Shown: positions 1-12,830, numbered from the stretch's first letter. The stretch: DNA of 64,000 nucleotides from Euphorbia lathyris (GCF_963576675.1 NC_088911.1:74181256-74245255); one strand, 5' to 3'. The notes: a model not told the origin generated them from the sequence alone. Program-made: numbers and translations.

Positions 1-309
1 CTAAAGGGTACCTTGGACGACCTCATTGCAGGTCATTCTTCTAAGGAAGGCAAACAAAAATGAGGTGGATGCTTTAAATAAAGCCCGACAAGGATCGGTA
101 GATTTGGTTACCAAGGTGAAGGAGGTTCAGGATGTTAAATAAACTGTGAGGAGGAGGGATGGACTCATTTAGGAAAATCAGACCCTTCTAAGGTAGTAAG
201 ATGAGGAAATTAGCGAACTTCCCTAAGAAGTAGTGCATGAGAGGAACTCTGTGGATTTCCACTCTAGTGAGGGAAAGGTTGTAAAAATTAGTTTGTATAA
301 GGTGGAGTA

Positions 310-665
310 GGAGTGTGATGAACTCCAAAAGAAAGTGGTGAATCTCAAGAAGGTTGAAGCTGAGGCATGGACCTTAAAAAAGGATCGTGACGCATTACAA
401 CAAAGTGTGGCTGATCTTGAAAGAGAATGAGATGTGCTAATTGAAAATTCCATTTCCAATCTAGAGAAAATAGTAAGATTTGAGGGAGCTGGATAAGCTT
501 TTCGAGATATAGTTTGCTTAAGTGTCGTCTTTGTGTTTTAAGGGGTCTGAGGGAAAGACACCCTGATGCAGACTTGGATTTTTGGGTCACTACTTACCGT
601 CTAGAAGATGATGAAGCTGCATATGAGCATGTTAATCCAGAAGAGTTTCCTTTCTGTCAATAAAG
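310..665 (+). pseudogene. Degenerate coiled-coil coding remnant
   Basis: The plus-strand translation from about 310 to 450 gives a charged, heptad-like stretch rich in Glu, Lys and Leu (for example KKDRDALQQSVADLERE). It is broken by several stops and continues after 540 as an acidic segment (RERHPDADLDF and later). Coiled coils of this type occur in the gag-like part of some plant retrotransposons, but no diagnostic domain is visible here. I call it a decayed coding remnant of unknown family. From 670 to 1486 I see only AT-rich sequence with no convincing gene. Confidence 0.3.
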
Positions 666-1486
666 CAAAATCTGATTGTGTTAATCCCAAAGGGGAAATT
701 GTTGTAAGTGTTGAAGGAGAAGATATTGTTGATCCCAATGAGGGACATATTAATCCTACCTTGTAAAAGTTTTATTATATTTTTAATGGACAATTTGAAT
801 TCTACTTCGTGCCCCTTTATAGTTTAAAAAAGTTGATTTTATTTAAGCTTTTGTATGTTTCATTTATATGCTTGTTTTGCTTTTGATCAAATATTTCTAA
901 AAATGTTTTAGCTTAAAATAATCGAAACTGTGGTAAACAACCGATAAAGAGAGATGTAATTTTCAAGAATTTTAATCTTAGATTGTTATCAAAACCCTTA
1001 TAGCATGCATATGATTAATCTTTACTTGTAATCTGAATATTTTTGAAAAATAGCCAACGCTTTTATTAATATGTATGTACTGCCGAGGTTCTTATATTTA
1101 TATAGTAGACTAAATGGTCTTTGCAAATGCTCAAAATACATATGTTTCTTAATTTATTCGTATCTAAACTGGAAGTTAATGGCTTGAAGGGATGATGTGT
1201 TCCATATGTGGGGGATCGACTTGGCTGTTAAGTCTTTCAAGTGGGCAAGTGCGGGAAGGCCTCGCTTTGAAAATGAGATTGTTTGTTCTTGTTTTCTGCT
1301 AAGGCTCCTATTCTTAAATAAGAGAAAATGGGTTATTACCATTCTTTACTTAATTCGGATATCACATCTGGTGAGAAAGATACTACTGGAAAATACTATA
1401 TAGGACCATTTGATTCTTGGGTAAGGAATTTTGCTTTGGCATTTTTGTTTTTTTCTTTTCTTATAAATAAAACTATAAATAAAAAA

Positions 1487-1650
1487 AGTGAACTACTATT
1501 TACCGCCCCTAAACTACTTATCATCGCCCCCTTTTAACATTTTTGCCCTTCTCATAATTTCAACTCTAAAAATCAAAACCTCTCAAATCCTCTCAAGCTT
1601 TTTTTTACATTTTCAAAAATCCGATCTAAAACGTCATGGCACCAAAATAC
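1487..1650 (+). repeat. Left TIR of the large MULE
   Basis: The reverse complement of this stretch aligns with 18500-18651 at an estimated two-thirds identity with small gaps. A GAGAGGATTT block, a poly-purine stretch and the terminal ACTACTATTTACC/GCTATTCATCACC blocks keep the same order. The divergence suggests an old element. Confidence 0.6.
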
Positions 1651-1680
1651 GGGATGGGAAAAGGCTTTATACGCACCAAA

Positions 1681-2090
1681 GTGGCGATCTCGTCACTACC
1701 ATAGGGCGGAACACATAGTTTATGAGATTTCGTTCGAAAACACGAGTTCTGCCTCCGAAATCGGAGGCAGAACTCGCCATTTTAGGCCTAAACGGGTGCG
1801 CCACCCGTTTTGGCCACATGGCAGAACGCATGAACTATGTGTTTCGCCCTATGGTAGTGACAAGATCGCCACCCATTCCCACCTAAGGTGGGTATGGGTG
1901 GCGCACCCCTCCGTTCCTTAGGTGGAACAGGATCTCCACACCATTCCACCTAAGGAACGGACTAGGTGGCGCACCCGTTCCGCCCTATGGCGGAACTTTT
2001 ACGACACACGAGTCAGCCCTATGGCTGACGGTGCGCCGTCACCCATTTTGGCCTGGGCCGGGTGGTGTGAGTCACCCGCCCAGGCCAAAA
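1681..2090. repeat. Left subterminal cluster of perfect hairpins
   Basis: At least six inverted repeats are packed into 410 bp of unusually GC-rich sequence. A 40-bp arm pair at 1681-1720 and 1833-1872 has two mismatches. It encloses a 16-bp stem with a 2-nt loop (1743-1776) and a 9-bp stem with a 3-nt loop (1790-1810). Then come an 18-bp perfect stem (1910-1927 with 1944-1961), two CTAT-loop hairpins (1977-1996 and 2012-2029) and a 19-bp stem (2046-2064 with 2073-2090). Recurring words are CACCCGTT and CCTATGG. The cluster ends about 120 bp before the PMD gene, so it lies in that gene's leader or promoter region. Confidence 0.85.
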
Positions 2091-2210
2091 AAGGGCTATT
2101 TTTAAATTTTTTTTTTAAATATTGATACTGGGACGTTAGTAGGTAGACCCGAAATAGTAAAAAAATTCGAGAACGTACAATTGAATATTGGTTTGTTTGG
2201 TAATTTACAG

Positions 2211-5200
2211 GATGACATTGCTGACGGTGGTTCTGGACACCGGTATACATCCAGACGTGTTGTTACTGCCTCTGCTCGAAGGATTCAGACCGATCAGAGA
2301 TTGATGGGGGACGCCCAGAGGTCACACGATGCACACGAGGTGCGTGTTGGAGATCAAGAGGAGGCTGATGATGTAGAGATGGACACAAATGACTCTATGT
2401 CTCCTCCGAGTGCTGATACTATCCTAGTACCCCCTAGCATAGTGACGAGGGGTCAAGACGGACGTTTTACTGCTACAGCAGGGTCATCTTCTGGTAAGAA
2501 ATTTAAACTTACATTAGATATTTATTCTTGTATTAGTTGAATTTACTTATTATTATATGATTTAGTCCTTATTAGTACAAAATACAAAAATATTCTGTAA
2601 TTCGTGTACTGTAATTTCAGGTAGTAGCAAATGCTCCAAAGTGCTATTGAGGATGACTGGATCGTGAAGGCCCCGGTCTTTGGGGGTCCAGTTGATTCAG
2701 CTGTGATCATGGGCTTTCTAGGACATATTGCATGTGCTACATGGAGCGGGCAGGATAGGGGCATCCTTAGGTGCCAAACCAGACCAGGTTATTGTAGAAG
2801 GCTGGTGTTATGGCACAGCAGTGCTTCTAAGGAGATCCGGTCGCATATCGAGTCGTCTGGGTTGGCCCATCTTCCAGTTATCATGTATTGGCCACATCAA
2901 TGCGCATCTGATTACGAATTTTGCGGAGCCATGGCAGCCAAACACGTCATCATTCCACATGCCGTTCGGTGAGATAAGCATTCTGTTGCATGACATGTGG
3001 CAGATTTTGCGTATCCCCATAGACAGGGACATGGTGACCGATAAGTTGGGTCCGGAGTGTTGGAAATTAGGCTAAGGTATAGCAGCGGAAATATGAAAAT
3101 TTTAGCCTACTTCCTTTTTAACCATAGAATCCGTTAATCGTTATTTCATATAAAGAGGGATAAGAAGGAATACCTTTCGATGATCAATCTACCGTTGCAA
3201 ACGAAGTGCCCACAACTTCAAAAGAGATGGAAACTGTTTACCAATCTGTCCCTATCCGAAACAGATCTTCCAGACCTCCGAACGAAATCCCTTCGGTGGA
3301 AACGTGGAAGAATATGTCTAGAAGCTCCTGTCCAAAAATCGCGACGATCCGACGGTTTAATCTCCGGTAATCCGTGAAATAGTGAACTGACCTGATGTAG
3401 GTGAAGAAAAACGAAATTCTCCCTTTTGTTTGTTTTTCTTGTTTCATGAACACAAATAAAACACAGAAAGATTAAGTTAGAATCAACCGTATGAGATGCA
3501 ACCAAAATAGATTGTCTCTAATTAATCAACACAAGATCAAAGAGAAAAGGAGATGAATGAAATTAATCAATCGACGGAAGCCGCATGAATTCTTGTCCAC
3601 GAACTAGGGGATGCGAATTCACTTTCTCTCTCTAAAGGAGTATTTCGAAAATCACCAAGAGGGGAGGGAGAAGGCTTAGTCGAAATTCACATAAAGAGGA
3701 GGTATATATAGTCACTTGTGTCTAAACCCTAGTTAGATAGGAATAGGTTACTTAATAGGAATTTAATTCGGAATATAATTCCCAATTATTATCTTACTAT
3801 ATATCTAATATATTTAGGATAATAATCAATAACCTAATTGGATAATAATAGGAGCATTTATAATCTAATTATAACTCATAACTTATTTATCCTTTAATTA
3901 ATTCAATTCACAAACCTAATCAAATTAGGATTAATGGAATTAAAATAATTTCCATATTTTTATATATAAATTTCGGCCCCCTCTATGATAATGGGCCTTA
4001 CTGGGCTCAATTGGGCTTCCATCTATTAATGACATCCATCTCTCTTTTGGTTCCAAGTCTTATGTGTGATCCATTAGGTTCTTACTACTTCTGGCCGTAT
4101 GCAACTATTAAATTAATTTCTTCAAGAATTATATTTAATCCTTGCATAACGGAATGATGTACTGAGTATGTTATTAGCAAGTCTGTAATCATTCCCCCAG
4201 AGTCCGTTAAGAAGACAGGTTGATTCTGCCGTTAACCCTTCCGTATTAGTTACAGTATAATTTGATCCTTTATCAACTACATCCTTGAACTGAATCTTAT
4301 GACTATGGATGATGTCAAGTCACATATAGCGAGACGTTCGTTTTACTTGTACAGGCCGAGTCAACTCAAATAGATAGGTTAAGTGAAATCTGTATTTCTA
4401 CTCTTAAGCTATCACCTTGCAAGGATTTAGAGTCGAGTCTTCCACAAGCGATCCTTGGACGTATCTCCCATAAATCGAGAGTGATAAATGCTCAATCCAA
4501 TGTATAACTACCCTGACATTACCTTCTGTGACACCCAACCTTTGCAGTTCACACCCCAGAGTCATCTCTGTTAAGGATCGTGGGACCACAGGATCAAAGT
4601 CTCACATTCAGTAATTCAGGATGACCAATTAACATTCCTTTGAGTCTGAGGATTACTTATACCTATTAATACCAATGAGATGAACAGGTGACAAGGATGA
4701 ATCTACCCATCCTGTTATCTCAAATCGGATCCCCAATCCTAATGAACTCATTTCATCGGATCCATGTAACTGTCCAGATATCTATATATGTGAAGCTTGT
4801 GAGATCAGCTTTCTGTCGGACAGAATACATTGTTACATGCAAGTCTCAACAACGTTATGTCAATCCTGGACATATCACTTGACTTGGGGTGGTTTTAATT
4901 TTATTAGTTTATCATAAAGTTTAGTCTCACTTCATGCTTGTATGAACACTTTATGATCACCTTAAACAAACTTATGGATTTCCTTTTATTAGACTTTATT
5001 TAGTTCATAAAAGGGATTGCCTTTATATAGTTATAAAACATATATCTCATTAAAACAAATGCTATAAAGAACAATTCATTTATATTAAGTTTGTATCCTG
5101 GAACAATTGTCTATAGGACACAAAACCCCAACACGGAGGAGCTGCAATCATGCGTGATGGACTTATTTAGGATGACTCGGGAAGAGTTGATGTTTGGTCA

Positions 5201-6371
5201 CTACTTTTCCAGCGGTATACGAGCGGATTCCGTCATGGAGTATTATCGAGGAGATCCCCAAGCTACAGCTTGGACGTGGCTGATGCTCGGTTCCACCTTG
5301 TTCATAGACAAGAGTGGTGACCCCATCCGACCTTCTTGCCTGCTGGAGGTGCAGGACTCGGCATCTGGAGCCATAGGATTCTCATGGGGTTTGGCTGCAC
5401 TAGTATATCTATACCGTCATTTAGTTATTGCTAGTAGAGGAGACTGCGTCCAGATCACTGGTTGTCTAACATTGCTGCAGGCATGGATTTACGAGTACTT
5501 CCCGAGCTTCAGGCCTCATCATGAGGGAGTTATCATGGACCCCGATATTCCTAGGGCTTCCATATGGCCATCCATCGCGCTGGAGAAGAGTGATGATCAG
5601 TTGAGATCATATCGAGCCCGGAATGATAGATTGACAGCAGACGAGGTACAATTTGCATTTATTTATAATTTTGGTTTAATTAAAATATTTTGATTTACTT
5701 GTATGTTAATTTAGTTGTATACATCTATAGATGATGTGAATGCCGTATGGTCCTGATGCCATTACGGGTACCCCGAGGATGACATACGCAGGATGGATAC
5801 GATACAGGGATCCGATCAAGCCGTACATACCGTGCAGATGTCTTTGCCAGTTGGGTTACATGCAGACCATCCCTAGACCGATCTTAAGGCCTTCCAAGGT
5901 CGTACATCCCTAGTCTACCAAACAGTATCGGGTAGAGGTGCCACATGTCATGGCGCAGGATTGTTGGGACACGTTTCTCGAGGCCCAAGTGTTGATATTA
6001 TCTCGGTTCACTCCAGCATAGGTTCTATCGGCCTGTGAGCATCAGTACATGCATTGGTACACCCATCATTCACATCCTCATTTGCTGCTGGAGATTACTA
6101 GACCCGCACCGACTGTTCATACTTGATCAAACATTGAGATTGTAAGTGATTTTGGTTTTAATCTAGTGATTTACAAATATGAAATGATATTTGCTGAAAT
6201 ATGAAATGATATTTATTAAGCCTTTGTTTTTTATTCTATCAGTGGGTTAGCCGTTTGGCTAACTGGGGCGAAGGTGTGTTGGATGTGTTGAAAGGGTATG
6301 ATGAGGAGGATGCGGCCGAGTGGAGACAGCCGTTGGAGCAAATTATGAGTGCTTGGCATTTGGCCAAGTGA
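2211..6371 (+). pseudogene. MAIN-like plant mobile domain (PMD) gene, broken
   Basis: Exons are recognised by the PMD-C/MAIN-like pattern. An acidic N-terminal exon (2211-2494) follows an acceptor AG. Next comes FGGPVDSAVIMGFLGHIA (about 2680-2735), then a HINAHLITNFAEPW ... FHMPFGEISILLHDMW block (2895-3005), which is the signature of this family. After the inserted solo LTR the frame resumes at 5139 with a Trp-rich segment and runs to a donor near 5645. A third exon (about 5730-6125) carries CWDTF and HWYTHHSHPH, and the last exon (6241-6371) ends in a normal stop. Damage includes a frameshift near 2870, stops near 5738, 5911 and 6019, and the 2.1 kb insertion. PMD proteins occur as host silencing/meristem factors and as passengers of MULEs and gypsy elements; this copy lies inside a MULE. 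Its role there is unknown. Confidence 0.8.
3058..5133. mobile_element. Solo LTR inserted in the PMD exon
   Basis: The insert starts TGTTGG and ends CCAACA, the usual TG...CA inverted termini of an LTR. It is flanked by a perfect 5-bp duplication CGGAG (3053-3057 and 5134-5138). Removing the insert and one CGGAG rejoins the PMD protein across the junction, which proves the insertion event. No second internal copy of the termini and no gag/pol is visible, so I call a 2,076-bp solo LTR. A short non-autonomous element remains possible. A TATATATAG box lies near 3703. The retrotransposon lineage cannot be told from the sequence alone. Confidence 0.88.
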
Positions 6372-6454
6372 TTTGTGACTGTATTTTAGTTTTTTATTAT
6401 ATTTGTACGGATTATATTTTATACTTTTGAGTTCATATCAGTACTTATTTTTTA

Positions 6455-7815
6455 AACTGCAACCGAATCATTCTAGAATATTATAGAACTCAAACTGTAA
6501 CATAACTGAATATAACAGTAACATAATTGAATCATTCCAGAATATTACAGAACTCAATCAATATCAACTTGTAACATTACTGAACATAACTATAAAATAA
6601 CTGCAACTGAATCATTCCAAGACATTATAGAACTCAAACAGTATCAACTTGTAACATAATTGAACATAACTGTACCATAACTGAATCATTCTAGAACATT
6701 ACATAACTCAAATAGTATCAACATGTAACATAACTGTAACATAACTATAACTGAATCATTCCAAAACATTACAGAAGTCAAACAGTAACAACCTGTAACA
6801 TAACTAAATATAACTGTAATATAACTGAATCATTTCAGAGCATTACATAACTCAAAAAGTATCAACCTGTAACATAACTAAACATAACTGCAACTGAATC
6901 ATTCCAGAACATTATAGAACTCAAATAGTATCAACCCGTAACATAACTGAACATAACTGTAACATAACTGAATCATTTCAGAACATTACAAAACTCAAAC
7001 AGTATCAACATGTAACATAACTGAACATAACTGTAATATAACTACAATTGAATCATTCTAGAACATTACAGAACTCAAACAGTATCAACCTGTAACATAA
7101 CTGTAACATAACTGCAATTGAATCATTCTAGAACATTACAGAACTTAAATAGTATCAGACTGTAATATAACTGTAACATAACTGAATCATTCCAGAATAT
7201 TACAGAACTCAAATAGTATCAACCTGTAACATAACTGAACATAATTGTAACATAACTGCAACTAAATCATTTTAGAACATTACAGAACCCAAACAGTATC
7301 AACGTGTAACATAACTGAACATAACTGTAACTGAATCATTCTAGAACATTACAGAACTCAAACAGTATCAACCTGTAACATAACTGAACATAACATAACT
7401 GCAACTGAATCATTCTAGAACATTATAGAACTCAAACAGTATCAATCTGTAACATAACTAAACATAATTGTAACATAACTGCAACTGAATCGTCTCAGAA
7501 CATTACAGAACTCAAACAATATCAAACTGTAACATAATTGAACATAACTGTAACATAACTGAATCATTCCAGAACATTACAAAACTCAAACAGTATCAAC
7601 CTGTAACATAACTGAATATAACTGCAACTAAATCATTCCAGAACATTACAGAACTCAAACAGTATCAACCTGTAACATAACTGCACATAATTGTAATATA
7701 ACTGCAACTGAATCATTCCAGAACATTACAGAACTCAAATAGTACCAACCTGTAACGTAACTAAACATAACTGTAACATAACTGAATCATTCCAGAATAT
7801 TACAGAACTCAATAA
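6455..7815. repeat. AT-rich minisatellite between convergent MULE genes
   Basis: About 19 imperfect copies of a unit of roughly 65-95 bp fill this stretch. Each unit contains AACATAACTG blocks, then GAATCATTCCAGAACATTA, then CAGAACTCAAACAGTATCAA. Units vary because the AACATAACTG block is present once, twice or three times. The array starts about 85 bp after the PMD stop codon and ends about 40 bp before the stop codon of the minus-strand OTU gene, so it fills the space between the two 3' ends. Confidence 0.92.
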
Positions 7816-9410
7816 CAATATATAAAGTCTACAAAATACACAATAACGATACAACTAATTGCCTCTAATGTTTACCAATCTATTCCACTGTGCTATACGA
7901 TCATCATAGAAGCGATCCCACCCTTCAACGCTTTGATCATGGTGCTCAAACCACCATAACAGTATAGGGGGTACTGGAAAATTATTAGCTAAATTTAAAC
8001 GGATATAATGTCAGTAGTTAGTCCCTAAATAAGCTATACATATCTCTCATTCTGGTCTTGTAGCAGTGGAGGCGACATACAATGGTAAGGCGATACCACA
8101 AAACATCAATGTCTTCCCACTCCCGAAACCGAAAAACATGATGACAACATTATACAATGTAGCAATCGAATACAAGTCGTCCCAAATGAGCATCTAATAG
8201 TCTTATGTACAACCTGCCCCGTCCCAACTAACCCCCTAATTGCTAAATCAATAGAATCAACAAATACATTTTCATATAGGTAACGGTTAGCAATTAATTC
8301 ATTTCTAATGCTATGCCTAACTGCATGCCACGATTCTTCGCTACAAAAAATATAGGATGCAACGACACGGAACCCACAATTTTCATCACCAATGACGTCG
8401 AGATATGATTCGACGTATGGCTTAATTATGCCGACTATTTTATCAGAATGTGCAAAATCACAAACGTCAAACGTATTTCCATATGCAGTGAGTGAAATAA
8501 GATATTGTAAAGCTCGCAGGACTTATTTTGGTTGTAAATGAACTAGATATTGAAAAACATTTACAGAATTGGGTTTATCAAATAAACATTACCTGTTGAT
8601 AGGGATGTGCATCGGTTCGGTTTAAACCGCATACCGAACTGAACCAAACCGAGTGAATTCGATTTTTCGATTCGGTTTTTTTTAATAATTCAGTTCGGCA
8701 TCGGTTTTAATTTTAAGTGTATTTCGGTATTCGGTTCGGTTCGGTTCGGTTCGGTTTGACAGAAAATGTAAAAAAACTGAACCGCACCGAATTACACATA
8801 TTTTACATCTTTATATATATACACACATATATTTGATTATACAAGTTTAATTTTTTTTAGGGAAAAGTACAAAAATAAACCTTGTGGTTACACCTGTTTT
8901 CGATCAACACCCACGTGGTTTAAAATTTTTCAAAATGGTACATTGAGGTTCATTCCGTTAGCAAACACATACCAAATTGACTAACGGTGTTAAAAGTCAA
9001 TAGGAAAAGAGTTAATTTGGTTCTTATATTTATTTATTTTATAAATTATCCCCTTATTATCTAATTATCATAAACAAACCCCAAAATAAAAACAAAATAT
9101 CAAATTCACCATTTTTCTACTTCTCTCACTTCGTTCTTTAATTTATTTCTTTCTCTCTCTAAACACACTCACTCTCCATCTCTATTTTCTCTCTCTAAAA
9201 TATTTTTTACTCGTACCATCATACACTCTACCAAGCTTAATCCGGCCAATAAATTTCTTTCCATGAATGCAATGAAAATCAATGTTGAATGAGTGGAACA
9301 AAGCAAGAATCGAATTTGAAAACATAAGATTACAAATTAAAAATTGAAAAATTGCAGAAATATTGTAAGAATTTGAAAACATGATTCTATCAATAATTAT
9401 ATTAATATAA

Positions 9411-12400
9411 TCTATACTATATATAATTACAGAAGCAGAGAGAAATGAGAAAAAGTGTTTTAGATGTCTTTTTGATGAGTTGTCAACGTAGTAAAAAATC
9501 AAATTAAAAATATTTAATTAATTAAAAATAAATATTTAATTAATTAAAAATAACAAATTTATATTTATAATATATTAAATAATTACTAGCCTATTAATTA
9601 AAATAATAAAAGAAAGCAAGAGTTATGGGAAGATGAAAAAACACAAAGCAAAGGAAATCCAAAAGTCACAAATAAACTTCTATATAAAGCATGATAGATA
9701 GTATTCCACCATTATATTCATTGGTCATGATAGATAGTATTATATTTCTGAAGGTAAATATTCGATTTTTTTCATATGTTGTAGTTATTTTGTTCTTAAT
9801 TATGTTGTTGTTTTATTTTTATTAAACAATAGTTGTTATAGTTTCATCTTTCAGATTCATTTCTGTTGTTACCTAGGTTCTATACCTCTCGCTATCTTAT
9901 CCATGTTTTCTTTTTTATTTGTCTTTTTTTTCCAAACTGATAGCTTCAATTGAAGAAATCCGACAGAAATAGAAGATGCATGAACAACTAAAACCGGAAA
10001 ACACAAAAGTGTCAAAAATTACAAGAAATTCTTATGTTTCTCAAGGTAATTATTCGATTTTTTTTTCATATGTTGTAGTTATTTTTGTTCTCAATTGTGT
10101 TGTTGTTTTCTTTTTATTAAACAATAGTTGTTATAGTTTCATTTTTCAGAGATGAAATTTCATTTCTGTCATTACCCAGGTTCCATACCTCTCGCTACCT
10201 TATCCATGTTTTCTTTTTTATTTGTCTTTTTTTTTCAAAATGCCTAAAATAAAGATTTTGTAAATTTGTATTCTTTTTTAGTATATGTTGCTAGGTGTTA
10301 TCGTTTCGATTGCTAACTCTTAATTAAAATTTAGATTTTCGGCTTTATATGAACTCAATTTTTGGCTTCCTCAATTGTGCTGTTGTTTTATTTTTATTAA
10401 ACAATTGTTGTTATAGTTTCATCTTTCAGAGATGAAATTCCATTTCTGTCGTTATCCAGATTACATACCTCTCGCTACCTTATCCATGTTTTCTTTTTTA
10501 TTTATTTATTTTTCAAAATGACTAAAATAAAGATTTTGTATATTTGCATTCTTTTTTAGTATATGTTCCTAGGTGTTATCGTTTTGATTATTAACTCTAA
10601 CTAAAATTTAGATTTTCGGCTTTTTATAAACTCAATTTTTAGTTTTAATTGAAGTTAGATTAATTTTTCTAATTCGGAACATGTTGAAATCCACTCATTT
10701 TTTTAGTTTGAGTTTAGCTAATTGATATGGATTGTATTTTTTATTTTTATGCATTTTGGTACAAATAGATATAAAGTTTCACACGATAGTTGTTAATTGA
10801 AGTTTGAGACATATTAAATAAAATATTAAAGAGATATTGGAATATTATACTTACAATGAAGTTTATTTCAATATAAATTATGTTATATTATTATTATTAT
10901 TACCAAGAAGTTATTTTTTCCCAATTTTCTAGACAAGGAGATTGTAAGCGTCTAATACGCTTGATAAGATGTTTATTCTTGAAGAATGTGGATTATGCTA
11001 GATACGAATTCAAAATCAAGGTAAATAAAAATAAATTTTGATGCTCAAAATCCTAAAAATGCACATTAATTATGGATATTGAGATAATTGCTTTTGCAAC
11101 ATTGGCTTATATAATTTTTAACTATTATATTATGGTTCGTACAAAATTGTTAGTATTTCAAGAGTTTTTAACAAATAAAAATGAAATATGATCATAGGAC
11201 AAATTATTGAAAAATATTAGTTAAGAAAATATTATTATTTGAATCTCTTCAAATTCTCAAATGTTGAGCATAATGGTTCTAATTAATATAATTAATTTCA
11301 CATATTAATTATAAAACGTTTTTTTTTGTACTGAGTGGTTACAATTGCGATTTAATTCTATTTAACTAAAATTAATTTATGGACTTAATACTTTATTAAG
11401 AAAAAATAAAATGTTTAATTAATGGGCAAAAAATATTTTCGCTCTCCTCTTTATACGCTTATGTCTCGACATTCTTTCTTATTTAAAAAAAAAAACCTGA
11501 GAGGAAGATGGTTCTCTCCTAATTATCTTTTTCGTCCTTTCATTTTTTTTCAATTCTTTTGTTTGTTTTTCTTACTTACAAAATTCAAGAATATATAATT
11601 ATTAGAAAATATTAATGAAGTCAAATAAGTGATATATGCGAGTATGACTGATATTCTATATAGTGAAAGAATGAAGAACAAATTGATCGAATGTCTTGAT
11701 GAGATATTACGAGATGAAAATAGGAGAAATCATCATCTTAAACTGATTCAATTAGATATATTGGGTTATTGTAGCAGAATGAATAATTGAATTCGAATAC
11801 TTGGTGATCATGAAATTTCATCAACCAAAATAATTATCATCAAGATGAATTTGTGACTAATTCTTACGAATTTTATTTTTTTATATGTAACATATTGAAT
11901 TGATAAAGTTTCTTATATGCAACATTAGAAAAGTATTGATTGTAATAGTTTATAGAATAATATATTGATGTTGCTTCAATTTTAACATAGATTGTAATTC
12001 CTTTGTATCGTAGATATAATATTTAATTTTAATTGTAGTTTAATTCAATTTTTGTTTAACCTATATTGTAATTCTTTTGTATCGTAAATATAATATTTAA
12101 TTTTAATTATAGTTTAATTCAATTTTTGGTTTTTTATTATATTCTAATATATTTCTTAATTAATCTGCTATATTATTATTATTGTTTCACAGAATATTTG
12201 GAATATGAAAATGTATTAAAATTTCTAAAATGTACAAATCATTGAATTTTGTAAAAATAAATAAATCATTCATCTTTAGTTAAAATTCTATAAAAAAATA
12301 GTCAATTATTTTTAAAATTAATTTAATTTGAATTATCATTAAAATATATATTAATTTCAAAGGTACATAATATAAATTTTTTTCATAGCATGATATAAAA

Positions 12401-12488
12401 TTATTTAAAAGTAAATATTTCAATTTATTTATTTATCTAAATTATATAAAAGTTTCATACCCCGTGCATCGCACGGGTTTTCGACTAG
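9411..12488 (+). mobile_element. Complete non-autonomous Helitron
   Basis: The 5' end starts TCTATACTATATATAATTAC directly after an A (9410). The 3' end carries a 7-bp stem, CCCGTGC-ATC-GCACGGG (12461-12477), then TTTTCGA and CTAG, followed by T (12489). These are the hallmarks of Helitrons: 5' TC, a 3' hairpin close to CTRR, insertion between A and T, and no target duplication. Inside, a unit containing a GTTGTAGTTATTTTGTTCTC word and a CATACCTCTCGCTA word is repeated three times (about 9750-9920, 10030-10240, 10370-10520). No RepHel gene is present. A small open frame near 11646-11790 encodes about 49 residues of unknown nature. A second copy lies at 43411-46507. Confidence 0.9.
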
Positions 12489-12489
12489 T

Positions 12490-12830
12490 TAAAAATTTAT
12501 AGCATTGATGCTAAAAGATGTGAACTTCTGCTTAACCAGAAGAAACGCAAAACCAGCAGTAAAACCTAACTGAGATGCAATTATAAGAGCAGATGTAGAA
12601 ATCGGAAGACGAGCAACACCATAAGCATAGAGAAAATCGTCTAATCCGGAGAGAAGGCCGAGAACAGCAGAAGCTAAGAAGATACGAGTGGTGATGTAGA
12701 AAAGTCTAGTCTGTGAACCTGAATTGTCTTTTTTCCGGCGATGTAAATATGATATGAAGAGAGGAAGTAAGATGAATGGAAAACCAGCAGTTTCCATAGC
12801 ACTTGAAATCCAAACACTTTGATGCTACTC
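12490..12830 (-). pseudogene. Captured purine permease exon fragment
   Basis: The minus-strand translation gives ETAGFPFILLPLFISYLHRR, then a stretch with GLDDFLYAYGVARLPISTS and ending in FTAGFAFLLVKQKFTSFSI. This matches the plant purine permease (PUP) family of membrane transporters for purines and cytokinins. About 100 residues, covering three or four membrane segments, remain from a protein usually near 350-390 residues. It ends abruptly next to the Helitron end. The fragment lies between the two long TIR arms, so it was probably captured by the Pack-MULE. No start codon or complete gene is present. Confidence 0.85.

Noticed and set aside
1922..2250. Small frames across the hairpin cluster
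   Set aside because: Palindromic DNA gives open frames on both strands; no family resemblance.
6455..7815. Possible CRISPR-like or centromeric array
   Set aside because: Units are unequal, contiguous and AT-rich without spacers, and the context is a plant transposon; a minisatellite explains it.
8851..8859. 9-bp target duplication for the purine-permease Pack-MULE
   Set aside because: The flanks are T runs (TTTTTTTTA against TTTTTATTA) with two mismatches; too low in complexity to support a duplication.
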